In this document: piece by piece, positions 1 through 5,783 of the stretch | Position numbering within the stretch: the first letter of the stretch is position 1 | Layout: each line of letters begins with the position of its first letter | DNA from: DATBIS01 sp036556805 | Lineage (GTDB): Bacteria > Actinomycetota > UBA4738 > HRBIN12 | Length of the DNA stretch: 6,649 nt | Reading direction: 5' to 3' | Assembly (NCBI GenBank): GCA_036556805.1 | Contig: DATBIS010000106.1 | Span: forward strand, 1-6,649 | The notes under the pieces: model-generated | What the model was told of the DNA's origin: nothing | The model's input: the letters and a program-made list of their open reading frames with translations, nothing else | The model's database searches: none | Position numbers and translations under genes: made by a program

Positions 1-840
1 ACGTTCCGAACCCACCAACTCTCATCGGTCACGATCTTCGCGATGTCGTGGCCGTGGTCGGCGGCGGACTCGGTGCTCGAGGCCTGGCAGGCCTGGGGTC
101 CGGACGCGCCCCCTCCGTTGTGGTCGAGCTGTCGTCTCCGATGGATTCCGCAGACCGGCCCCACCGTCTCGGTCGGCGGCGTCTGGGCAGCGACTCCGGG
201 AGGATTGGGGGCTCACCTGGACGAGTTGTCGGCGATGGTGGGCCTCGTCCCTTCGCGATCGGAGACGACGAAGCCCTACCTCGACGCCGCCTTCACACTC
301 GCCGGGTGCAGCGGCTACACGCTGAACGAATGCCGACTCACGACGCAATCAACCGACGGCCGGTTGCCGCGAGAGGCCTCGATAGCCAAGTCCGACTTCT
401 TCGATCGCCCGATGGGTTCGGACATCGCCAATCGTCTGTTGAGCGCGGTGGAAGGGCGTGGATCCACGTCCTCCCTGTCCCTCCAGGAAGGCGGCGTTCT
501 TCTCGATGCCTGGGGAGGCCGCATCGCCGAGACGGCTGCGGACGAGACGGCTCTCCCGGCCCGGCAGGCCCGGTTCCTCGCGCAGGAGTTCGTGACGTTC
601 AACGGAGCGCTCGGCGACGAGGCGCTCGCGGTCAACCGCACGTGGCTGAGGGGCCTTTGGCGAGACCTCCGACCGGCGGCGAGCGGCCTCGCCTACGTCA
701 ACTACATCGATCCCGACCTCGCGGGTTGGGAGCGGGCCTACTACGGATCGAATCTCGCCCGACTCGTCGAGGTCAAGCGGACCTACGACCCCGACGACGT
801 CTTCCGTTTCGCCCAGAGCCTGCCGACCGCCGTGCACTGA
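1..840 (+). CDS. FAD-linked oxidoreductase with C-terminal BBE domain, 5'-partial
   Basis: This is the C-terminal 279 residues of a berberine-bridge/6-hydroxynicotine-oxidase-like flavoprotein. The frame is open from base 1: the residues before the first ATG at 43 (TFRTHQLSSVTIFA) match the end of the FAD-binding half in this family, so that ATG is internal. The start and the N-terminal FAD-binding half, which carries the usual covalent-attachment residues and any secretion signal, lie to the left. A central substrate-domain segment is visible, with a Cys/Gly-rich loop (AGCSGYTLNEC) and the AKSDFF stretch. The C-terminal BBE signature follows (NYIDPDLAGWERAYYG, then LARLVEVKRTYDPDDVFRFAQSLP, about residues 233-275). 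Such enzymes oxidise alcohols, sugars or alkaloid-like substrates with O2 and are often secreted; the substrate cannot be told here. The gene ends in TGA and converges on the DUF4232 gene 16 nt away. No link to the methyltransferase cassette is apparent. Family assignment is firm, function is not. Confidence 0.88.
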   Translation, partial: TFRTHQLSSVTIFAMSWPWSAADSVLEAWQAWGPDAPPPLWSSCRLRWIPQTGPTVSVGGVWAATPGGLGAHLDELSAMVGLVPSRSETTKPYLDAAFTLAGCSGYTLNECRLTTQSTDGRLPREASIAKSDFFDRPMGSDIANRLLSAVEGRGSTSSLSLQEGGVLLDAWGGRIAETAADETALPARQARFLAQEFVTFNGALGDEALAVNRTWLRGLWRDLRPAASGLAYVNYIDPDLAGWERAYYGSNLARLVEVKRTYDPDDVFRFAQSLPTAVH

Positions 841-856
841 ACGGGCCGGGCCGGGC

Positions 857-1594
857 TCAGCCGGTCGAACCGCTCGAGGCGAGGGGCTCGAACGGCCCCA
901 CCTCGACCGTGGACGGCAGCCCGGGCCCGTTGCACGGCGGTGGTCCCAGCTCGTCGAACCCGTTCGCGACGTCGACGGTGCCACCGCCGGGGATGTCGAG
1001 ACGCCAGAGCGGCGCGGCCCGGCCGTCGGGACACCAGTTCAACCAGCGGATCCGCACGAACGCGGCCTTCCCGGGATGGATCGTGACCACCGGCCAGCCC
1101 GCCGGCTTCGGCAAGGCGTCGACCTTCCATCCGGGGGGGCTGGGCAGGAACGTGATGCCCGAGAGGATCGGGTTGAGGTTCGGATGCAGCAGCTCGACGG
1201 TCGGACGGCCCTGCAGCGTGCAGGTCGTGTCCGAGAAGTTCGTGAGCGTCACGCCGCCTTCGCGCGACCCGGCCGCACCCTCCATCGATCCGGTGGCACG
1301 GAGCTGTCCGCCGGTGCACGCGGGCTTGGAGACCGCGGGCGGGGTCGACGGCGCGGAGCTGGGCGGCTGACCGGCCGAGTCCACGTCGTTCACGTCGTGG
1401 GCCGCGCCGAACGTCCGCACGCCGGCGAACAGCCCGCCCGCGAAGACGGCGACCGTCACGCCCACGGCGAGCGCGTTCACGGCGATCCGGCCGCGGGCTC
1501 GCCGCGCGAGCGACCGCGGCATCAAGCGCTGAGTGGGAACCTCCTCGGCCTTTCGCCGCAAGAGCTCCCGGAGGTCGTCGTGCAGGTCATTCAC
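857..1594 (-). CDS. Membrane-anchored DUF4232 protein, probable partner (anti-sigma-like) of the upstream ECF sigma factor
   Basis: The protein has 245 residues. An N-terminal charged cytoplasmic segment (MNDLHDDLRELLRRKAEEVP, then an Arg-rich stretch to about residue 36) is followed by one hydrophobic membrane segment at about 37-59. A Pro/Ser-rich linker covers about 72-90, and an extracytoplasmic domain of about 150 residues resembles DUF4232. That domain carries four Cys (93, 125, 188, 221) that could form two disulfides. The short cytoplasmic head plus one membrane span is the usual build of proteins encoded directly after SigE-like ECF factors in Actinomycetota, so I infer that it regulates the sigma factor. 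However, no zinc-binding HxxxCxxC anti-sigma motif is present, and no binding has been shown. The GTG start at 1594 is preceded by an AGGTGA ribosome-binding site (1601-1606, 6 nt spacer) inside the sigma gene. The two genes overlap by 8 nt (GTGAATGA), which implies coupled translation. An ATG at 1590 is out of frame. Confidence 0.85.
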   Translation of the reverse strand: MNDLHDDLRELLRRKAEEVPTQRLMPRSLARRARGRIAVNALAVGVTVAVFAGGLFAGVRTFGAAHDVNDVDSAGQPPSSAPSTPPAVSKPACTGGQLRATGSMEGAAGSREGGVTLTNFSDTTCTLQGRPTVELLHPNLNPILSGITFLPSPPGWKVDALPKPAGWPVVTIHPGKAAFVRIRWLNWCPDGRAAPLWRLDIPGGGTVDVANGFDELGPPPCNGPGLPSTVEVGPFEPLASSGSTG

Positions 1595-2105
1595 CGGTTC
1601 TCACCTCGATCTGGGTACGAAGGGTCTCGAGCCCCCGGGAGACCAGCGACTTCACGGTCCCCGGGCGGCATCGAAGGATGTCGGCGATCTCTTGCTCGGG
1701 CAGGTCCTCGTAGAACCGCAGGACGATCGCGGCCCGCTGCCTTCGCGAGAGCCGGCCGAGCGCCTGCCACAGGGCCTCGCGATCGTCGAGCCCTCGGTCG
1801 GCGCCGGGCTCGACCCGCCTGCCGATCGTTGCCTTCACGCGCGCCAGGTAGGCGCGCTCGACGCGCGCGCGACGGAAGTGCGAGTGGCTGAGGTTCACGA
1901 CGGTCGTGCGCAAGTACGTCTCGAAGGCCCCAGGATCGCGCAGATGGACGAGCCGCCCGGCGAGGCGGACGAACGCGTCCTGCACGAGATCCTCGGCCAG
2001 CTCCCGGTCGCCGGTGAGGAGGAAGGCGAGCCGGACGGCGCCGGCGGCGTGGGCGCGGTAGAGCTCGCCCAGCCGCCCGGAGTCGGATGCCGTCACGTCG
2101 CTCAC
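1587..2105 (-). CDS. ECF (group 4) RNA polymerase sigma factor, SigE-like family
   Basis: This 172-residue sigma factor would direct RNA polymerase to a small stress or surface regulon. Region 2 spans about residues 11-78 (ELYRAHAAGAVRLAFLLTGD, AEDLVQDAFVRL, AFETYLRTTVVNLSHSHFRR). A short linker follows, then region 4 at about 108-165, with the helix-turn-helix in EQEIADILRCRPGTVKSLVS. Both core domains are complete, and the length fits actinobacterial ECF factors with no extra C-terminal domain. The start is uncertain. GTG at 2105 gives VSDVTASDSG and the usual length; GTG at 2132 adds nine residues and lies within a few bases of the predicted transcription start, so a leaderless start is possible. 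Neither has a strong Shine-Dalgarno sequence. The frame stays open upstream to about 2444, but that stretch is antisense-like low-complexity shadow of the mttB-like gene. The stop overlaps the DUF4232 gene, giving a two-gene sigma/regulator operon. Confidence 0.9.
   Translation of the reverse strand: MSDVTASDSGRLGELYRAHAAGAVRLAFLLTGDRELAEDLVQDAFVRLAGRLVHLRDPGAFETYLRTTVVNLSHSHFRRARVERAYLARVKATIGRRVEPGADRGLDDREALWQALGRLSRRQRAAIVLRFYEDLPEQEIADILRCRPGTVKSLVSRGLETLRTQIEVRTGE
1601..1606 (-). promoter_or_regulatory. Ribosome-binding site of the DUF4232 gene
   Basis: AGGTGA on the minus strand, 6 nt before the GTG at 1594, within the last codons of the sigma gene. It supports this GTG over later starts and fits coupled translation of the pair. 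Confidence 0.65.
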
Positions 2106-2141
2106 GCTCGAACCGAATGTTCTCGCAGTCACGCCGCCAAG

Positions 2142-2167
2142 GACGCATGACGGCCGCGATCGGTTCC
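2142..2167 (-). promoter_or_regulatory. Candidate ECF-type promoter of the sigma factor gene
   Basis: Read on the minus strand, GGAACC (2162-2167) is followed after 16 nt by CGTC (2142-2145). This matches the known ECF consensus of a GGAAC -35 box, a 16-17 nt spacer and a CGTC/CGTT-type -10 box. The predicted transcription start falls near 2134-2136, giving a roughly 30-nt leader to the GTG at 2105, or an almost leaderless message for the GTG at 2132. Its place directly before an ECF sigma gene supports autoregulation, which is common in this family. The match was found by eye and was not scored against the background. Confidence 0.55.
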
Positions 2168-2220
2168 AAGAATGGTTCGTTCGGGGAGATCGGGCGGTTC
2201 TCGCGTCGACGAAGGGGAAG

Positions 2221-3765
2221 CTAGACGTTCGAGTCGGGGAAGCTCTCCTTCTTCCGCTCGATCCACTCGCGCAGCTCCTCGTCCTTCGCGTCGTCGATCG
2301 GCGGCGGCTCGTACTCCGCGAGCATGCGCTTCCAGATCGCGTTCGCGCGCTCCGCGGCGTCCTTGGACCCCTCGAGCTCCCACTGCTCGAACGAGTTGTT
2401 GTCGGCGACGTTCGACCGGTAGAAGGCCGTCTCGAAGTTCGCAAGGGTGTGCGCGGATCCGAGGAAGTGCTGCCCGGGACCGTTCTGGAGGATCGCGTCG
2501 ATCGCCTGGCCGTTCGGGGACAGGTCGACGCCCTTCACGAACTCGTGCACCATCCCGCACTGGTCCAGGTCGAGGATGAACTTCTCGTAGCCCATCGCGA
2601 GGCCGCCCTCGAGCCAGCCGGCCGCGTGCAGCACGAAGTTCACCCCGGCGAGGATCGTGGGCTGGAGCGTATTCGCGCTCTCGTACGCGGCCTGGGCGTC
2701 GGGCACCTTCGACGCGCACAGAGATCCGCCGCTGCGGAACGGGACGCCGAGGCGCCGCGCACAGGCGGCCAGCACGTAGAGCACCAGGGCGGGCTCCGGC
2801 GTGCCGAACGTCGGCGCGCCCGACTGCATCGACATGGACGAGGCGAAGGAGCCGAAGACCACCGGCGCGCCGGGGCGAACCAGCTGCACGTACGCCATCC
2901 CGGCCATCGACTCGGCGAGGGTCTGCGCAGCCGCGCCCGCCACGGTGGCCGGGCTCATCGCACCCGCGAGGATGAACGGCGTGATGATCAGCGCCTGGTT
3001 CGCCTCCGCGTAGGCCCGTGCGGCGCCCAGCATCGACGAGTCCCATACGAGCGGCGAGTTTGCGTTCACGAGGCTCATCACGACCACGTGGTCCTCGAGG
3101 TAGTCGGCGCCGAACAGGACCCGCGCCATGTCCACGGTGTCGCGCGCGCGGTCGGGATGCGTGACGGACCCCATGTAAGGCTTGTCCGAGTAGCGCATGT
3201 GCGCGTAGACCATCTCGTAATGCCGCTTGTTCACCGGCAGGTCGACCGGCTCGCACACCGTACCGCCGGAGTGATGCAGGTAGGGCGTCATGTACGCGAG
3301 CTTCACGAAGTTGCGGAAGTCCTCGATCGTCCCGTACCGGCGTCCCTGGTCGAGGTCGAGGACGAACGGCGAGCCGTAGGCGGGTGCGAGCACCGTGTGC
3401 ATGCCGCCGATCTCGACGTCGTTCGCGTGGTTGCGTGCGTACTGGGTGAAGGCTCTCGGAGCGGTGGCGCGAATGAGCTCGCGCGCGAGCCCGCGAGGAA
3501 AGCGGACGCGCTCGTCCTCGATGGAGCAGCCCGCCTCCTTCAGCAGCTGAAGCGCGTCGGGTGCGCCCTTGAAGTCGATCCCGACCGTTTCGAGGATCGT
3601 GTCGGCGTTCTCCTCGATCGTGACGAGGCCCTCCTCGTCGAGCACCTCCACCGGCCGCAGCGTGCGGGTGAGGTAGGGCACGCGCGGGGTGGCGTGGGCC
3701 GCGCGCGCGGCCTGCCGCCCGGCGCGACCGCCGGTCCGGCGTCCGCGGGTTGGTTCGTCGCTCAT
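2221..3765 (-). CDS. MttB-superfamily (trimethylamine methyltransferase-like) corrinoid-dependent methyltransferase, non-pyrrolysine
   Basis: This 514-residue protein has the full family length. It should be a cytoplasmic TIM-barrel enzyme that moves a methyl group from a methylated amine to a Co(I) corrinoid protein. Family segments include the N-terminal ILETVGIDF (57-65), HHSGGTVCEPVDLP (164-177), VNANSPLVWDSSML (233-246), SMSMQSGAPTFGTPE (310-324) and the SKVPDAQAAYES stretch (352-363). True MttB needs pyrrolysine at an in-frame amber codon. Here the frame has no internal TAG, so the enzyme belongs with the non-pyrrolysine homologues (MtgB, MtpB, MtcB, MtyB), which act on glycine betaine, proline betaine, carnitine or butyrobetaine. 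The actual substrate cannot be read from sequence. The ATG at 3765 has an AGGAG site (3772-3776, 6 nt spacer) and overlaps the upstream stop by 4 nt (ATGA). The first 28 or so residues are an Arg/Gly/Ala-rich tail that looks disordered. The stop is TAG, whereas the other four genes in the window end in TGA. Confidence 0.92.
   Translation of the reverse strand: MSDEPTRGRRTGGRAGRQAARAAHATPRVPYLTRTLRPVEVLDEEGLVTIEENADTILETVGIDFKGAPDALQLLKEAGCSIEDERVRFPRGLARELIRATAPRAFTQYARNHANDVEIGGMHTVLAPAYGSPFVLDLDQGRRYGTIEDFRNFVKLAYMTPYLHHSGGTVCEPVDLPVNKRHYEMVYAHMRYSDKPYMGSVTHPDRARDTVDMARVLFGADYLEDHVVVMSLVNANSPLVWDSSMLGAARAYAEANQALIITPFILAGAMSPATVAGAAAQTLAESMAGMAYVQLVRPGAPVVFGSFASSMSMQSGAPTFGTPEPALVLYVLAACARRLGVPFRSGGSLCASKVPDAQAAYESANTLQPTILAGVNFVLHAAGWLEGGLAMGYEKFILDLDQCGMVHEFVKGVDLSPNGQAIDAILQNGPGQHFLGSAHTLANFETAFYRSNVADNNSFEQWELEGSKDAAERANAIWKRMLAEYEPPPIDDAKDEELREWIERKKESFPDSNV
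3697..3712. repeat. Perfect 16-bp GC palindrome inside the mttB-like N-terminus
   Basis: GGCCGCGCGCGCGGCC reads the same on both strands and has an alternating GC core. It sits 51-66 nt inside the methyltransferase gene and encodes part of the Ala/Arg-rich tail. It may be only a by-product of Arg/Ala codons at high GC, but in mRNA it could fold near the start codon. Confidence 0.5.
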
Positions 3766-5783
3766 GGCGTGCTCCTGGTGTCGGTGGCGGCCCGGGCGCG
3801 CCGGCGCGCGCGGCCGCCGTCGGCTCGTTCGGCGTTTCGACGCTCGGGAAGATCGACGACCTTCGCGAGTCTCGGGTATGGCGCCGTCGCGTGCGGGATC
3901 CCCATCGCGCCGACGAAGTGCTCCTGGAACCTCGGCTCGACGGCGGTCTCGATCTTCTCGACGCGTCGGACCACGTCCTCGATCTCGGTGCGGGCGTGCT
4001 TGTTGAGCAGCGCGATGCGGGCCCCGGTCCCGGCGGCGTTGCCCGCGGCCGTCACCTTGTCCGGCTCGCAGTCGGGCACGAGGCCGAGCACCATCGCGTG
4101 CACCGGGTCGATGTGCGTGCCGAACGCCCCCGCGAGGCGGATGCGGCGCACCTCCTCGATGCCGGCGTGGTCCATCAGCAGGCGGCAACCCGCGTACAGC
4201 GCCGCCTTCGCGAGCTGCACCTGCCGCACATCCTGCTGCGTGATCCAGCACGCCGGCTCTCCGTCGTGCAGCAGGTACTTGAAGGTTCGCCCGTCCGGAC
4301 GGATCCGGTCGGTGCGTTCCGCGAGGGAGCCGTCGATGACGCCGTCGGTCGTGAGGATGCCCGCGAGCAGCATCTCGGCGATCGCCTCGATGATCCCCGA
4401 GCCGCACACGCCGGTGACGCGCACGCCGCGGAAGCCGGGCTCGTCCGACCAGGCGTTCCGGCCGATCACGCGCACGCGCGGCTCCAGCGTCGACGGGTCG
4501 ATGCGCACGCGTTCGATCGCGCCCGGCGCGGCGCGCTGGCCGCACGAGATCTGCGCGCCCTCGAACGCGGGTCCCGTCGGGCTCGACGCGGCGAGCAGCC
4601 GTTCCCGGTTCCCGAGCACGATCTCCGCGTTCGTCCCGACGTCCACGATGAGGTTCATCTCGTCCTGGGTGTGCGGCGTCTCCGAAAGGATCACCCCGGC
4701 CGTGTCCGCCCCGACATGGCCGGCGATGCACGGCAGCACGTACACGCGCGCGCCGCGGTGCAGCCGAAGCTCGATCTCCGTGGCCCACATCCGTTGCGCC
4801 TCGTCGGTGGCGAGCGCGAACGGCGCGCTGCCGAGCTCGGTGGGGTCGAGCCCGAGCACCAGGTGGTGCATGATCGGGTTCCCGACGATCGTGACCTCGA
4901 GCACGTCCTCGGAGGTGGCGCCGGCCTGCGCCACGAGCTCCGCGACGAGCTGGTTCAGCGCCTCGCGGATCGCGCCGGTGAGCTCGGGGCGCGAGCCGGG
5001 GTTCATCATCACGTAGCTCACGCGGCTCATGAGGTCCTCCCCGAAGCGGATCTGCGGGTTCATCGACCCCGCCGAGGCGAGCACCTCGCCGCTCGCGAGG
5101 TCGCACAGATGCCCCGCGACGGTCGTGGATCCCACGTCGAACGCGATCCCGAGCGCCCGGTCGTGGTAGCCGGGCCAGACGCCGATCACGAGGGACTCGT
5201 CGTACACCGCGACCGTCACCTTCCAGTCGCCCTCGCGAAGGGCCTCCTGCAGGCCGGCGAGCACGTGCAGGTCGGCCTGGAGGTCGCGCAGTTGCCACTC
5301 GCGATCGAGGGCGTCCTGGAGCCTCGCAAGGTCGGACCGCGGGCTCGCCAGCGACGGCGGCTCCACCTCGACGTACTGCAGCCGGACGACCGGGTCGACC
5401 TCGATCGGGTGCGCGTCGGCCTCCTTGCGAACGACCTGGCGGTGGATCTGGGAGTCCGGGGGCACGTCGATGACGACGTCGTCGAGCAGCCCGGCCTGGC
5501 AGCCGAGCCGACGCCCCGACGCGAGCCCCTTGTCGGCCGCGTACTCGACCTCGACGTCGTTCACGGGGGTCAGGTGGTCGATGCGCGAGTCGATGTGGTG
5601 CTTCGCGAACTCGCCTTCGGAGAGCACGACCTGACACCGGCCGCAGATCCCGCGGCCACCGCACACCGAGTCGAGATCCACGCCGAGCGATCGCGCGGCG
5701 TCGAGCACCGTCGTCCCGGCGGGGAACCGGCCTCGCAGGCTCGAGGGCACGAAGACGACGGCGGCCTCTGCGGCGTCGCTCAC
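3762..5783 (-). CDS. [2Fe-2S] ferredoxin-ASKHA protein, ATP-dependent reductive activator of corrinoid proteins (RACE/RACo family, DUF4445)
   Basis: This 673-residue protein would reduce inactive Co(II) corrinoid back to Co(I), using ATP hydrolysis to drive the uphill electron transfer. An N-terminal plant-type ferredoxin domain (about 1-105) carries C41, C47 and C50 in CGGRGICGRC plus C95 in RRLGCQAG, a complete [2Fe-2S] ligand set. A linker domain follows to about 205. The C-terminal ASKHA ATPase begins with a phosphate loop (AFDVGSTTVAGH, 214-225) and continues with GNPIMHHLVLG (301-311), IVDVGTNAEIVLG (379-391), GVCGSGII (458-465), RLAGAFGTHID (549-559) and AAGNAAGTGA (579-588). The length is close to characterised RACo/RACE proteins of about 600-650 residues. 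The GTG start at 5783 places the ferredoxin strand VVFVPSS right at the N-terminus and overlaps the upstream stop by 4 nt (GTGA). No good Shine-Dalgarno sequence is visible, so translation is probably coupled. The last 25 or so residues are an Arg/Ala-rich extension beyond the family core. Confidence 0.93.
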   Translation of the reverse strand: MSDAAEAAVVFVPSSLRGRFPAGTTVLDAARSLGVDLDSVCGGRGICGRCQVVLSEGEFAKHHIDSRIDHLTPVNDVEVEYAADKGLASGRRLGCQAGLLDDVVIDVPPDSQIHRQVVRKEADAHPIEVDPVVRLQYVEVEPPSLASPRSDLARLQDALDREWQLRDLQADLHVLAGLQEALREGDWKVTVAVYDESLVIGVWPGYHDRALGIAFDVGSTTVAGHLCDLASGEVLASAGSMNPQIRFGEDLMSRVSYVMMNPGSRPELTGAIREALNQLVAELVAQAGATSEDVLEVTIVGNPIMHHLVLGLDPTELGSAPFALATDEAQRMWATEIELRLHRGARVYVLPCIAGHVGADTAGVILSETPHTQDEMNLIVDVGTNAEIVLGNRERLLAASSPTGPAFEGAQISCGQRAAPGAIERVRIDPSTLEPRVRVIGRNAWSDEPGFRGVRVTGVCGSGIIEAIAEMLLAGILTTDGVIDGSLAERTDRIRPDGRTFKYLLHDGEPACWITQQDVRQVQLAKAALYAGCRLLMDHAGIEEVRRIRLAGAFGTHIDPVHAMVLGLVPDCEPDKVTAAGNAAGTGARIALLNKHARTEIEDVVRRVEKIETAVEPRFQEHFVGAMGIPHATAPYPRLAKVVDLPERRNAERADGGRARRRARAATDTRSTP
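3772..3776 (-). promoter_or_regulatory. Ribosome-binding site of the mttB-like gene
   Basis: AGGAG on the minus strand, 6 nt before the ATG at 3765. It fixes the start inside a frame that stays open about 2 kb further upstream, where the real gene is the RACE protein in another frame. Confidence 0.75.
3796..3809. repeat. Perfect 14-bp GC palindrome near the end of the RACE gene
   Basis: GCGCGCCGGCGCGC is self-complementary and lies 31-44 nt upstream of the mttB-like start codon, in codons for the Arg/Ala-rich C-terminal tail. With the palindrome at 3697-3712 it brackets the start codon and its AGGAG site. It may be a composition effect, and no run of T follows that would make it a terminator. 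Confidence 0.45.

Noticed and set aside
48..1370. 440-residue plus-strand open frame crossing the FAD oxidase and the DUF4232 gene
   Set aside because: Arg/Gly/Pro-rich shadow frame. The overlapping frame 1-840 has BBE-family motifs, and the minus-strand DUF4232 gene explains the rest.
2110..2122. GAAC-N5-GTTC inverted repeat near the sigma start as an operator
   Set aside because: The arms are only 4 bp and the flanking bases do not pair, so it is expected by chance.
2221..2223. TAG at the end of the mttB-like gene as a possible pyrrolysine codon
   Set aside because: In MttB the amber codon is internal, around residue 334 of about 495. Here the protein already has full family length before TAG, and the sequence after it is the shadow frame of the sigma gene.
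2106..2444. Upstream extension of the sigma factor to a 285-residue protein
   Set aside because: The added residues are Ser/Arg/Thr low-complexity antisense-frame sequence overlapping the mttB-like C-terminus; the core sigma domains are complete from about 2105.
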